Source: an uncultured Pseudomonadota bacterium (GTDB lineage Bacteria; Pseudomonadota; Gammaproteobacteria; Steroidobacterales; Steroidobacteraceae). Taken from it: a DNA stretch of 64,000 bases. The translations under genes and the position numbers were made by a program. Positions 25,383 through 33,309 of the stretch are shown here, in pieces; the first letter of the stretch is position 1; the number at the start of each line of letters is the position of its first letter. The stretch lies in the NCBI GenBank assembly GCA_903868595.1, contig CAIPVV010000021.1:124001-188000 (forward strand), read 5' to 3'. The notes beneath the pieces were generated by a model. That model made no database searches. It was given only the letters and a program-made list of their open reading frames with translations, and was not told the DNA's origin.

Positions 25383-25862
25383 TCAGCCTTCGGGCCGGAT
25401 GCGAAGCAGCACCGCGTCCTTGTCGATGAGCTGGCCGTTCTCGGCGTCGATGGCAACTACCACGCCGGACATGCCGGCGTGCACCGAGGTCATGAGTTTC
25501 ATGGTCTCGATGATGCACACGACCGTGTTGGGCTCGACGCGGTCCCCGACACTGACGAACGGCGGCGCGCCGGGCTGCGGGGATCGGTAGAAGGTTCCCG
25601 GCAGCGGCGGCATGACGGCGTGCACGCCCTCCTCCACCACCACGGCCACGCTCGTGGCCGCGGCTGCCACGGCCACGGTCAGGCCCGCTGCGCCGCGGGT
25701 CTGCCAGTCCTGGGTCCAGTCGCCGCGCGGGCCGCGCGTCAGGCGCAGCCGATAGCGGGGCGTCGTGAGGTCCAGCTCATCCTGCTTGCCATCGCCCAGC
25801 AGGGCGAGGATCTGCGCCACGTCATCCGGCGTCAGCGGCAGATCGGGAGTGTCCTGGCTCAT
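25383..25862 (-). CDS. Biotin carboxyl carrier protein
   Basis: 159 residues. An N-terminal acidic helix region (1-60) and Ala/Val-rich linker precede a biotinyl domain with PLPGTFYRSP and IETMKLM. Lys122 in the ETMKLM motif is the biotinylation site. It has the architecture of AccB (PGTFYRSPxPGAPPFV, thumb region retained). It overlaps the Tm-1-like gene by ATGA and is followed by biotin carboxylase after 2 bases, and presumably shuttles carboxybiotin to the PycB-like subunit. Confidence 0.9.
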   Translation of the reverse strand: MSQDTPDLPLTPDDVAQILALLGDGKQDELDLTTPRYRLRLTRGPRGDWTQDWQTRGAAGLTVAVAAAATSVAVVVEEGVHAVMPPLPGTFYRSPQPGAPPFVSVGDRVEPNTVVCIIETMKLMTSVHAGMSGVVVAIDAENGQLIDKDAVLLRIRPEG

Positions 25863-27109
25863 GCGTTCTTCCGGTGTCCGGTGATTTCCAGCACCCGCGC
25901 GACCAGCAGGTCCGCGAAGGCGGCGTCATTGATGTGTTCCGGCCGCTCGATCACCGGGATGGCGGCGGGGATCGCGCGGCGCAGCTCGGCGGCCAGCACC
26001 GGCGTCTGGCTCAGGTCATAGAGGTGGCCTTCCGGGCTGTCGTGGGAGGAGAGCCCGCCCATCGGCATGTACACCGTGACGCTGCCCTTGGCGTTCTTGA
26101 GCTTCTCGCCCAGCTCGTTGGCCAGCAGCACGTACTCGTCTTTGTAGGTGCGGATGGCGGTGAGCTGTGGGTTGTGCGCGTGCATCTGGCGACCCGGATA
26201 TTGCTTGCGGGCCTGCTCCAGCGGCCCGCCGACGATAAAGTCGCAGTTGCCGGGCACCAGGATCAGCGGCACGCCGGCATCGATCGCGGCAGAGGCGCGA
26301 TCCGGCAGCCCGGCCAGCAGGCCGCCGTAGAAGCGATCGATGATCTCCACCAGCGAGAGATCCACCACCGCGCTTACCGGGCGCTCGCGCACCAGCTGGT
26401 CCAGCGTGGCGCCGCCAGTGCCGCTGCTGTGGAAGACCATCACCTCAAAGCCCTGCGCCTCCAGTTCCGTGCGCACGCGCGCCGCGCTCTTCTCGGTGGT
26501 ACCCAGCGTGGTGATGAGCACCAGCGGCTTGCCGGCCGGCTTGGAGGGGGAGTAGTCGCGGGCCATCGCAGCCGTCGCAATCGCGGCATTGCGGTAGATG
26601 TCGCGCGACAGGGTGTTCAGGCCCGAGATATCGCAGACCGAGTTCACCATGATGATGTCGCGGGTGCCGACGAACGGGGTGGTGAAGCCGGAGGCCATCG
26701 TGGAGATCATCACCTTGGGCAACCCGTAGGGGAACTCCCGCATCACCGTGGTCCCCAGGCCCGTGCCCATGGATCCGCCAAGGCACAGGATTCCGGAGAG
26801 CCCCTCGCGCGCGTGCAGCGCCAGCGCAAGCTTGATCGCCCCACGCAGCATCTCGGCCTGGCACTTGCCCTCGTGCTTGAGGTCACGCACGGCCTGGATC
26901 GTCGTGCCTGCCGCTGCAGCGATCGCCTCCGGACCGATTTCGGCGCCGGGTACGATGCGGCGGATGCTGGGATCCATGTGGATGACCTGCACGCCCGCCT
27001 CCTCCAGGCAGCTGCGCAGGTACTGCGTCTCGGTTGGCTTGGTGTCTAGCGTCGAGATCAGCAGCACCTTGGCTTTGGATTGCGAATGGGTGTTCGTCCC
27101 GCCAGTCAT
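25859..27109 (-). CDS. Tm-1-like ATP-binding protein (UPF0261)
   Basis: 416 residues from ATG 27109, covering the full UPF0261 length. Family features: KVLLISTLDTKPTET at the N terminus, a glycine-rich CLGGSMGTGLG loop, PKVMISTMASG, GTRDIIMVNSVCDISGLN and a C-terminal YMPMGGLSSHDSPEGHLYD. The family is named after the tomato Tm-1 N-terminal domain, which binds ATP; its bacterial role is unknown. It is the first gene of a five-gene operon with biotin carrier, biotin carboxylase, carboxyltransferase and HAD phosphatase, so a function in the same ATP- and CO2-dependent pathway is likely. Confidence 0.88.
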   Translation of the reverse strand: MTGGTNTHSQSKAKVLLISTLDTKPTETQYLRSCLEEAGVQVIHMDPSIRRIVPGAEIGPEAIAAAAGTTIQAVRDLKHEGKCQAEMLRGAIKLALALHAREGLSGILCLGGSMGTGLGTTVMREFPYGLPKVMISTMASGFTTPFVGTRDIIMVNSVCDISGLNTLSRDIYRNAAIATAAMARDYSPSKPAGKPLVLITTLGTTEKSAARVRTELEAQGFEVMVFHSSGTGGATLDQLVRERPVSAVVDLSLVEIIDRFYGGLLAGLPDRASAAIDAGVPLILVPGNCDFIVGGPLEQARKQYPGRQMHAHNPQLTAIRTYKDEYVLLANELGEKLKNAKGSVTVYMPMGGLSSHDSPEGHLYDLSQTPVLAAELRRAIPAAIPVIERPEHINDAAFADLLVARVLEITGHRKNA

Positions 27110-27162
27110 TGCGTCTTGCCCCCGGAAAATGGAAGTGGAGCGCGTCGTGCGCCTCGATGGGA

Positions 27163-27191
27163 TTTATATACCGGCGAGGCCACGCGGTCCA
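27163..27191 (-). promoter_or_regulatory. Candidate promoter of the Tm-1/carboxylase operon
   Basis: On the minus strand TGGACC (27191-27186, 4/6 to -35) and TATAAA (27168-27163, 5/6 to -10) are separated by 17 bases, placing a start about 45 bases before ATG 27109. Visual match only. Confidence 0.4.
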
Positions 27192-27400
27192 CGGCAGATC
27201 CGACCGACAACCGGGGCGGCGACGCCTGGTCGGCCGGGGGCCGCGGGAACCCCGTCGGTGCCAGGGATCGCTGCCGTTCGGGACGCGGGCGTGAGGCCGG
27301 CGGCGATCCGCCGCGCAGAGGCCTGGGCAGTCACTGCGTCCCTGGCGCCCCATCGCTGCCGGGGGCGCTCGACCGCGGGCGGCCGCGGCGCATCAGCCGC
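27192..27400. other. Intergenic region without recognised gene
   Basis: GC-rich sequence between the operon promoter and the DUF805 gene. Open frames here have no recognisable motif or ribosome site. Nothing supported. Confidence 0.4.
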
Positions 27401-27793
27401 TCAGGGAGGGGCGTTGGCGGGGACGGACTTCGGATCCGCGCCGTATTCGTTGTCGCCGGCGTCGCCTTCCTGCACCGTGAAATACAGCAGCACGATGGCG
27501 CCTAGCAGCGGCACCACGCCCAGCAGCAGCCACCAGCCGCTGCGATCCGTGTCGTGCAGCCGGCGCACGGCCACGGCGATCGTCGGCAGCAGCGTCAGCA
27601 GGGTAAACAGCCCGCTCAGGAAGCCCATCTCGGTCTCGATACTAAAGGTACCCGTCAACGCATCGATGAGCAGCAGCCCGAGGTAGACCAGGAAATAGAA
27701 CAGGACGTAGTTCCAGTATTCCCGGCGGCGCGCACGACCCCTGAAGGTCATGTACTTGCCCAGCACTGCGGCGCGAAACCATTGCCATTCCAT
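27401..27793 (-). CDS. DUF805 inner-membrane protein
   Basis: 130 residues. The DUF805 signature is clear: MTFRGRARRREYWNYVLF, a long hydrophobic pair (VLFYFLVYLGLLLIDAL and GFLSGLFTLLTLLPTIAVAVRRLHDTDRSGWW), a further helix (LLLGVVPLLGAIVLLYF) and a soluble acidic tail. The RRLHDTDRSGWW block is diagnostic. Four membrane spans at most; function unknown (YhaH/YhaI type). Start ATG 27793; no operon partner obvious. Confidence 0.88.
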   Translation of the reverse strand: MEWQWFRAAVLGKYMTFRGRARRREYWNYVLFYFLVYLGLLLIDALTGTFSIETEMGFLSGLFTLLTLLPTIAVAVRRLHDTDRSGWWLLLGVVPLLGAIVLLYFTVQEGDAGDNEYGADPKSVPANAPP

Positions 27794-27986
27794 GGCGCTA
27801 GGCCTGCCTGCGCGAGCAGCTGCGCCGCGCCCGCGGGAGCTGGCGCTCGCGGCGCCCGGCTCGATCCAGCGGTGCTGCGCTCTGGACCTTGAGGTTCATG
27901 ATGGCTGTTGCTCTGGGACTGAAGGGCGAAGGAGTGGCGTGAATGATGCCACATCGCGCCCCTGCCCGCGGGCGCACCGTCGCGCC

Positions 27987-28341
27987 TCAGAGGCTCGACT
28001 GGCCCAGGGAGAAGAGCATCACAGTCACCAGGGCTGCCAGCAACGCGGCCTTGTGGAAGCCGTTGACCGGCTCCTTGAACAGCAGCATGCCGACGATCAC
28101 GGTCGTGTGGTCACGATGGAGACGGCCGCGTATACGACGTCGTACGAGGCGCCATAGCGGTACATGAGGTTAAAGCCCACGAACGGTGCGAAGCACAGCG
28201 CCAGCAGCCCCGCGGTCAGCGCGCTGCCGGCAATATAGACCATGGGTTGGTGATGCCCGGTGACTGCTTCTGGCAGTAGGCGAAGATGCCGTTGCCGACC
28301 GCCCCCAGCGTCGCAAAGAGGATGGGCAGCAGGACGTTCAT
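27987..28341 (-). pseudogene. Small DMT/SMR-type membrane transporter, two frameshifts
   Basis: Starting at ATG 28341 (overlapping the cupin stop, TGATG) the frame reads MNVLLPILFATLGAVGNGI to about 28250. A one-base loss near there shifts to VYIAGSALTAGLLALCFAP and LMYRYGASYDVVYAAVSIV. A second shift near 28110 leads to TTVIVGMLLFKEPVNGF and LLAALVTVMLFSLGQSSL, stop 27987. The joined ~117-residue product would have four membrane helices and a YGASYDVVYA/FKEPV pattern like small EamA/SMR transporters. Either a recent pseudogene or two sequencing errors. Confidence 0.65.
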
Positions 28342-28820
28342 CAGTACGGCGTCCCGTCCTTGTGGAGGAAGCGCCAGCGGCCCTCGTGCTGCTCCGCGCG
28401 CAGATCCTCCTCCGGATAGTGGACCGCATCGCCTACAGAACGGTCGCCGATCTCCAGGTACACGACCTCGCGGTCGGTGCGGTTTACCAACTGGTGCGAG
28501 CGTCCGGTTCCCGCCTTGTAGCCACTGCAGTGGCCCGGGGCGAGCTCAACCTCGCCCTCGTTCGTCACGAGCGTCGGGTTGCCCTCCAGCACGTACACGA
28601 ACTCATCCTGCAGCACGTGGCTGTGGCGTAGCGCGGAGATGCCGCCGGGCGCGAGGCGCGTGAGGTTCACGCCGAAGTTGGTCAGGCCGAACAGGTCGCC
28701 CAGCACAGTCTTGCGCCGGTGCACCATGAGCGCGGCAAAGGGCGCCGGGTAGATGCTGGGCGCGGTGCGCGGGGGAACGGCCAGGGCGTCCACCGCCAGC
28801 GGGACTTCGGGTGTGCTCAT
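28341..28820 (-). CDS. Cupin domain protein
   Basis: 159 residues from ATG 28820. A single double-stranded beta-helix with metal-site motifs HSHVLQDEFVYVLEG (HxHxxxxE) and a second motif GRSHQLVN, flanked by LTRLAPGG and LEIGDRSVGD. Cupins of this size are often sugar epimerase/isomerase-like or dioxygenase-like; no substrate can be read from sequence. The start overlaps the stop of the SEC-C gene (ATGA) and its stop overlaps the transporter relic, so the three form a compact unit. Confidence 0.82.
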   Translation of the reverse strand: MSTPEVPLAVDALAVPPRTAPSIYPAPFAALMVHRRKTVLGDLFGLTNFGVNLTRLAPGGISALRHSHVLQDEFVYVLEGNPTLVTNEGEVELAPGHCSGYKAGTGRSHQLVNRTDREVVYLEIGDRSVGDAVHYPEEDLRAEQHEGRWRFLHKDGTPY

Positions 28821-29452
28821 GCTTGCTGTACTCCGTGGCACCAGCGGGCCTTCTGGCCGCTGCCACACCAGCAGGGGCTGTAGGGGCCCCATTCCGGATA
28901 GAGGGACTGTACCGACTGCTGCAGCTGAATGCGCTGCGCGACCACCCGCTCGTAGGCGCCCACGTCGGCTGGCGCAAGGCGCTGCGCACCGCTCTTCTCA
29001 TCGAGCGCCCCGCGGGCAAAGAGCTGCGCCTCCTGGTCGAAGGTCGCCAGGTACGCGAGCAGCGCCGGATCGTTGACCACGGGGCGGCGCACGCTCCTCT
29101 GGCCGGCGGGTACCGCGGTGCGCTGCGGATCAGGCAGGAACAGCACGCGCCGCGTGGGCGATGTCCGCGGCACGATGTCCAGCAGCTCCCCCGCGGGACC
29201 GCGCCACAGCGCGCAATACTCTGCCTCCACGAACACGCCCGGCAACTCCCAGAGGGCCCAGCCCGCGACGCACTCGCCGCCCTCAGCCTCGACCTGCCGA
29301 GCCACCACGCCAAAGCTCTCCGTGCTCTTCTCGCCGGCGCGCGTGCGGCAGTCCACGTAGCGCGGTGCCACGCCGCTGACGAGAGATTCAGCCAGCGCGG
29401 CCATCGTGCGGGAGAGTTCGGCGGGCGTAACGGGAACGGCAAGCTTGGGCAT
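28817..29452 (-). CDS. SEC-C metal-binding-motif protein
   Basis: 211 residues from ATG 29452. The body (1-185) is an uncharacterised alpha/beta region. The C terminus carries CWCGSGQKARWCHG, the zinc-binding SEC-C motif (CxCx8CH) found at the end of SecA and in YchJ/YecA proteins, where it binds zinc and often ribosomes or SecB. Its role here is unknown. It overlaps the downstream cupin gene by 4 bases. A longer frame reaching 29992 lacks similarity upstream and was rejected. Confidence 0.8.
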   Translation of the reverse strand: MPKLAVPVTPAELSRTMAALAESLVSGVAPRYVDCRTRAGEKSTESFGVVARQVEAEGGECVAGWALWELPGVFVEAEYCALWRGPAGELLDIVPRTSPTRRVLFLPDPQRTAVPAGQRSVRRPVVNDPALLAYLATFDQEAQLFARGALDEKSGAQRLAPADVGAYERVVAQRIQLQQSVQSLYPEWGPYSPCWCGSGQKARWCHGVQQA

Positions 29453-29882
29453 GTACGGGATTGACCACGGGAGGCAAGAGTCTAAAGCTTGCCACAGACG
29501 CCACGGCGGCGGCGGACCAGGCGGGCCGATGTCGCGCCACGCGCAGCTTCCAGATGCCGCAGATCGGGCGCGTGTAGGCGAGAAACGCCACTGCCATCCA
29601 CCCCAGCAGGCCCGCTTCGGTCCACGCCTGCAGGGTCTGCTGGCGCTCCGGCAGCAGCGCCGGCCCGGCAGACCGCTTGGCGCTGCCCAGGATGCCCAGC
29701 AGGTTCCGGGGATAGCCCAGGTGGCGCCTCGATGGCTGCCCCGTCTCGGCCTCGTGAGTTCGCCGATGGCGTCCCGCGGCGGGGCCGCCGCAAGCGGGCC
29801 GGTCGTGGCCCGATACGCCATATCGATCGTCCCGCCTTGCAGGGCACGGCGCTCTCGCCGCCAGGGAAGTCGTCGGTCCGGG
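29453..29882 (-). pseudogene. Intergenic stretch with remnant of a membrane-protein-like frame
   Basis: A minus-strand frame between about 29720 and 29480 reads RNLLGILGSAKRSAGPALLP, ERQQTLQAWTEAGLLGW and MAVAFLAYTRPICGIWKL, which looks like real protein with one hydrophobic helix. No complete start, ribosome site or family is apparent and the flanks change frame. Probably a decayed gene. Confidence 0.3.
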
Positions 29883-30404
29883 CTAGCCGTCGACCGGCTG
29901 CAACGGCGTGGGCAGCAGAAGCTGGTAGAACGCCAGGTCCAGCCAGCGACCAAACTTGAATCCCGCTTGGCGCACGGTGCCGGCATGCTCAAAGCCGAGC
30001 TTGCGGTGCAAGGCGATGCTGGCCTGGTTGGCGGCGTCCAACCCGCCCACCATCAGATGCAGTTGCTGTGCCCGGGCCTCGCCGATCAGGTCGCGCAGCA
30101 GGCGCTGGCCATGGCCCTTGCCGCGGTGGGCAGCATGGACATAGATCGAGTGCTCGACGGTGTACTTGTACGCAGCCCAGCCGCGGAACGCGCCGTAGCT
30201 GGCGAAGGCCACCAGTTCCCCGTCGGCCGACTCCAGACCCAGCACGGGGTAGCCTCCCGCGCGCTTGGCGGCGAACCAGGCCTCCAGCGCGGACGCGGAC
30301 CGCGGCTCGTAGTCGTAGATCGCCGTGGAGTTGACGATGGCCTCGTTGAGGATCGCCAGGATCGCGCCGGCATGCCGCGCCTGCGTGCAACGCACCAGCT
30401 GCAT
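29883..30404 (-). CDS. GNAT N-acetyltransferase, phosphinothricin-acetyltransferase-like
   Basis: 173 residues from ATG 30404, which overlaps the stop of the preceding GNAT gene (TGATG). GNAT features: N-terminal AILAILNEAIVNSTAIYDYE, VEHSIYVHAAHRGKGHGQRLL (acetyl-CoA pyrophosphate loop, R/Q-x-x-G-x-G/A) and LGFEHAGTVRQAGFKFGRW. The family acetylates small amines such as phosphinothricin or methionine sulfoximine. It is similar in layout to the GNAT at 55064-55546 (VGGxxxxNxxSIALHxxLGF). Cytoplasmic. Confidence 0.87.
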   Translation of the reverse strand: MQLVRCTQARHAGAILAILNEAIVNSTAIYDYEPRSASALEAWFAAKRAGGYPVLGLESADGELVAFASYGAFRGWAAYKYTVEHSIYVHAAHRGKGHGQRLLRDLIGEARAQQLHLMVGGLDAANQASIALHRKLGFEHAGTVRQAGFKFGRWLDLAFYQLLLPTPLQPVDG

Positions 30405-30808
30405 CACAGACGGCCCTGGAGTACCCAGGCGCGCGGGTTGTGCGCAAAGCCCAGCTTGGCGTAGTACGCGTTGGCCGCGGGCGCGGCCAGCAGCACGATC
30501 ATGCACTCCGGCTTCAGGTGCCGGCGCGTCTGCTCCACCAGCTGCCTGCCGATCCCCTGCCGCTGGTAGGCCTCGTCCACCGCGAGGTCCGCAAGATAAG
30601 CCACGTAGCTGAAGTCCGTGAGCGTGCGCGAGACGCCCACCAGCAGTTCCCCGTCCCACGCCGTGATCACCAGGTCCGCGCGCCGGAACATCTCGCCGAT
30701 CACCTCCGCGCGGTGCACGGGACGCCGCTCGGCCAGGGTGGATCGGGCAAACAGGTCGATGGCGGCGGCCGCATCCAGGGCAACCCCATCGCGGTAGACG
30801 ATTGTCAT
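30404..30808 (-). CDS. GNAT N-acetyltransferase
   Basis: 134 residues. The acetyl-CoA motif is LADLAVDEAYQRQGIGRQLVEQT, with a C-terminal NAYYAKLGFAHNPRAW. It belongs to the small GNAT group related to YhbS/AaaT-type enzymes; substrate unknown. It overlaps the downstream GNAT by one base, so two acetyltransferases are made from one message. Confidence 0.85.
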   Translation of the reverse strand: MTIVYRDGVALDAAAAIDLFARSTLAERRPVHRAEVIGEMFRRADLVITAWDGELLVGVSRTLTDFSYVAYLADLAVDEAYQRQGIGRQLVEQTRRHLKPECMIVLLAAPAANAYYAKLGFAHNPRAWVLQGRL

Positions 30809-31291
30809 GGCCTCTTGCCCTTGTGACGTTGAGCGCCTCGTATAGTGCCATCCGCCCGCAAGAATGTGCGCTCGCAGGCCCTCCCCGCGACGAGCGCCTA
30901 CCGCAGGCGCTGCAGCGGTAACCTGCGGGGCCGCTGCTCGGGGATGAGGGCGGCGGCCCGTTTACCCTTGCTCCTGGGGGTGAGGCGGATCTTGCCCGCC
31001 TTCGGCTGGCGATGCCGGATGTGCCGCGTGTGGGCGCGCAGGATCCCGCTCCAGAACCTGGCGCTGCAGCAGATCTCCTCCAGATCCCGCCAGGCCAGGC
31101 CCTGCCCGCGTCGCGACCACGGCAAGGCGCCTACGCGCGAGCCGCGCCGTGGCGACTCCCAGCACCGCCAGCGCCAGCACGGCGGAGAGGAGCAGGGCGC
31201 ACTGGGCCGTCCAGGCCTTGTGGCTCAGCGGAGTCACGCCCGCGCTGGTTCCCACGGGGTCGGGCGTGGCCATCGCGCAGGCTCCGGTGCG
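30809..31291 (-). pseudogene. Interval with a probably frameshifted small membrane protein
   Basis: From ATG 31273 a minus-strand frame gives one N-terminal membrane helix (CALLLSAVLALAVLGVATA) followed by RLARRRLAVVATRAG. Near 31110 the protein-like sequence moves to another frame (WRDLEEICCSARFWSGILRA, then PKAGKIRLTPRSKGKR) ending at 30898. The combined product would be a ~125-residue single-pass protein with a basic tail. Family not recognised. The rest of the gap shows nothing. Confidence 0.35.
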
Positions 31292-31543
31292 TTACTTCTT
31301 CTCGGGCAGGGAGACCGACAGCTCCAGTACCTCGTGGCCATCCTCGTGCTCGACGTTGACCTGCACGGACTCCGGATCGACGTTCACGTACTTGCGGATG
31401 ACTTCCAGCAGTTCCCGACGCAGCAGCGGCAGAAAGTCCGGCGCGCCGCGGTTGCTGCGCTCCTGGGCCACGATGATGCGCAGGCGCTCCTTGGCGAGGT
31501 TGGCCGTGGGCGGATTGCGGCGAAACAGTGCAAGCAATCCCAT
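31292..31543 (-). CDS. minE: Cell division topological specificity factor MinE
   Basis: 83 residues from ATG 31543, one base after minD ends. The membrane-binding N terminus is MGLLALFRR, then the MinD-binding helix KERLRIIVAQERSNR (residues about 18-32) and a C-terminal dimerisation domain with ELLEVIRKYVNVD. MinE stimulates MinD ATPase at the membrane and drives the pole-to-pole oscillation that places the division septum. Last gene of minCDE. Confidence 0.95.
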   Translation of the reverse strand: MGLLALFRRNPPTANLAKERLRIIVAQERSNRGAPDFLPLLRRELLEVIRKYVNVDPESVQVNVEHEDGHEVLELSVSLPEKK

Positions 31544-31544
31544 G

Positions 31545-32357
31545 TCAGCCTCCGAACATGCGGGAGAAGAAGCTCTTCTTGGGTTCGTCGATGAAGCGCA
31601 GTTCGCGCTCCTCGCCCAAAAGCCGTGCCACGGCATCGCCGTAGGCCTCAGACACATCCGTCCCGTCGTTGAGGATGACCGGCGTGCCGGCATTGGAGGC
31701 GGACAGGACGTCGGCCGACTCGGGGATCACCCCGATGACCTCCAGGCCCAGGATCTCCTTCACGTCGGCAATGCTGAGCATCTCGCCGGCCGCGACACGC
31801 TTGGGGCTGTAGCGCGTCAGCAGCAGGTGCTCCTTGACGCCGCCATTGCCCTTCTCGGCCCGCTCGGTCTTGCTGGCCAGCAGGCCCAGGATGCGGTCGG
31901 AGTCCCGCACCGAGGAAACCTCCGGATTCACGACCACCACGGCGCGGTCGGCGAAATACATCGCCAGGTGCGCACCCTTCTCGATGCCGGCGGGCGAATC
32001 ACACAGGATGTAGTCGAATCCGTCGGCGATCAGCTCATCCAGCACCTTGCGCACGCCCTCGGCGGTCAGCGCATCCTTGTCGCGGGTCTGCGAGGCGGCC
32101 AGCACGAACAGCGTGTCGATGCGCTTGTCCTTGATCAGGGCCTGCTTGAGCGTGCAGTCACCGGTGATGACGTTGACGAAGTCATAGACCACGCGACGCT
32201 CGCAACCCATGATCAGGTCGAGGTTGCGCAGGCCGATGTCGAAGTCGATGACGGCCACTTTCTTGCCGGTACGCGCAATGCCGCAGGCGAGGCTGGCGGA
32301 GGTGGTGGTCTTGCCGACACCGCCCTTGCCGGAGGTCACAACGATAATTTCGGTCAC
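31545..32357 (-). CDS. minD: Septum site-determining ATPase MinD
   Basis: 270 residues from GTG 32357; upstream AGGAG supports it, and the family start VTEIIVVTSGKGGVGKTT fits exactly. Deviant Walker A SGKGGVGKTT at residues 9-18, VIDFDIGLRNLDLIMG, switch region DSPAGIEKGA and a C-terminal amphipathic helix (KSFFSRMFGG) for membrane attachment. MinD dimerises on the inner membrane with ATP and recruits MinC. It lies 43 bases after minC and one base before minE. Confidence 0.96.
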   Translation of the reverse strand: MTEIIVVTSGKGGVGKTTTSASLACGIARTGKKVAVIDFDIGLRNLDLIMGCERRVVYDFVNVITGDCTLKQALIKDKRIDTLFVLAASQTRDKDALTAEGVRKVLDELIADGFDYILCDSPAGIEKGAHLAMYFADRAVVVVNPEVSSVRDSDRILGLLASKTERAEKGNGGVKEHLLLTRYSPKRVAAGEMLSIADVKEILGLEVIGVIPESADVLSASNAGTPVILNDGTDVSEAYGDAVARLLGEERELRFIDEPKKSFFSRMFGG

Positions 32358-32400
32358 GGGAATGGAATCTCCTCGAATGAAAGGGATAACCGCCTCGGCC

Positions 32401-33135
32401 CTAGCTGCCGATACGGGTGAAACGCAGCTCCTCGCCGTCCAGCCAGGCCTGCACGGGCTGGCCTTCCAAATCGGCAGGAAGCGTCTCAAATACGCGAAAT
32501 ACTCCGGCGATCGCCACCAGTTCGGCGCGAAATTCCTGGCAGAAGACTCGCGCCGTGGCGTCGCCTCGGACACCGGCCATCGCCCGGCCACGCAGCGCCC
32601 CATAGATATGCACGCAGCCGTCGGCCATCACCTCCGCCCCGGCGCCCACCATCGCCGTGACCACCAGGTCCCGGTCGCGCCCGTAGAGCCGCTGGCCCGA
32701 GCGCACCGGCTGGTGGTGCTGGAGCGCCGGGACGCCGGCAGGGGCGACCGCCTCGGGCGCCTTGGCGGCCTTCGCGGCATCCGGGGGTGGGCGGCTGGCC
32801 TGGCGGAATCCACCGAGGACCGGCAGGGAGAGGACCGGCGCGAGGCTCTCGGCGTGGCGGGAGGCGTCGGAGAGGCCCACGGTGAGCATGCCGGCGCGCC
32901 GCACGGCCTCGATCACGCCGCGGATCTCCACCTCATCGGGCTCCTGCTCCAGGGCCGAGAGGTCCAGGCACACGCCGGTGTTCTGGAAGAACTGCGGTGC
33001 CGTAGCGATCCGGCCGCTCAGTTCGTCGAGGATCGCCCCCTGATTGGTACTTCTGAGGCGAACCTGAAGGACGCCCACCTGCCCAAATCGCAGGTCTATG
33101 GCTGATGCGCTGGACGCATCGGCGGCTTTTTTCAT
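32401..33135 (-). CDS. minC: Septum site-determining protein MinC
   Basis: 244 residues. The N-terminal domain (1-105), which inhibits FtsZ, is followed by a Pro/Ala linker (about 110-145) and a C-terminal beta-helix (RSGQRLYGRDRDLVVTAMVGAGAEV, with the HIYGALRGRAMAG block) that binds MinD and the divisome. Length and layout are normal. It is the first gene of the minCDE operon. Confidence 0.93.
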   Translation of the reverse strand: MKKAADASSASAIDLRFGQVGVLQVRLRSTNQGAILDELSGRIATAPQFFQNTGVCLDLSALEQEPDEVEIRGVIEAVRRAGMLTVGLSDASRHAESLAPVLSLPVLGGFRQASRPPPDAAKAAKAPEAVAPAGVPALQHHQPVRSGQRLYGRDRDLVVTAMVGAGAEVMADGCVHIYGALRGRAMAGVRGDATARVFCQEFRAELVAIAGVFRVFETLPADLEGQPVQAWLDGEELRFTRIGS

Positions 33136-33309
33136 CGGGGGGGTCGGACCGGGGACGGGAAAGGGTCGCTAGTGTACTGGCGCGACCCCCGAGATCCTAG
33201 CTGCTCCCGCATCCCAAAGCCGCGCGGGGCACTATGCCTCAGGTGTGATCCAGTACCCACATGGTTGGAGTAAATCGCCTGAAGATCAGGTTCGCAGCTT
33301 CGCTTCGCG

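Noticed and set aside
26748-27686. Plus-strand frame across the carboxylase operon promoter and DUF805 gene
   Set aside because: It has no recognised motif and overlaps two well-supported minus-strand genes.
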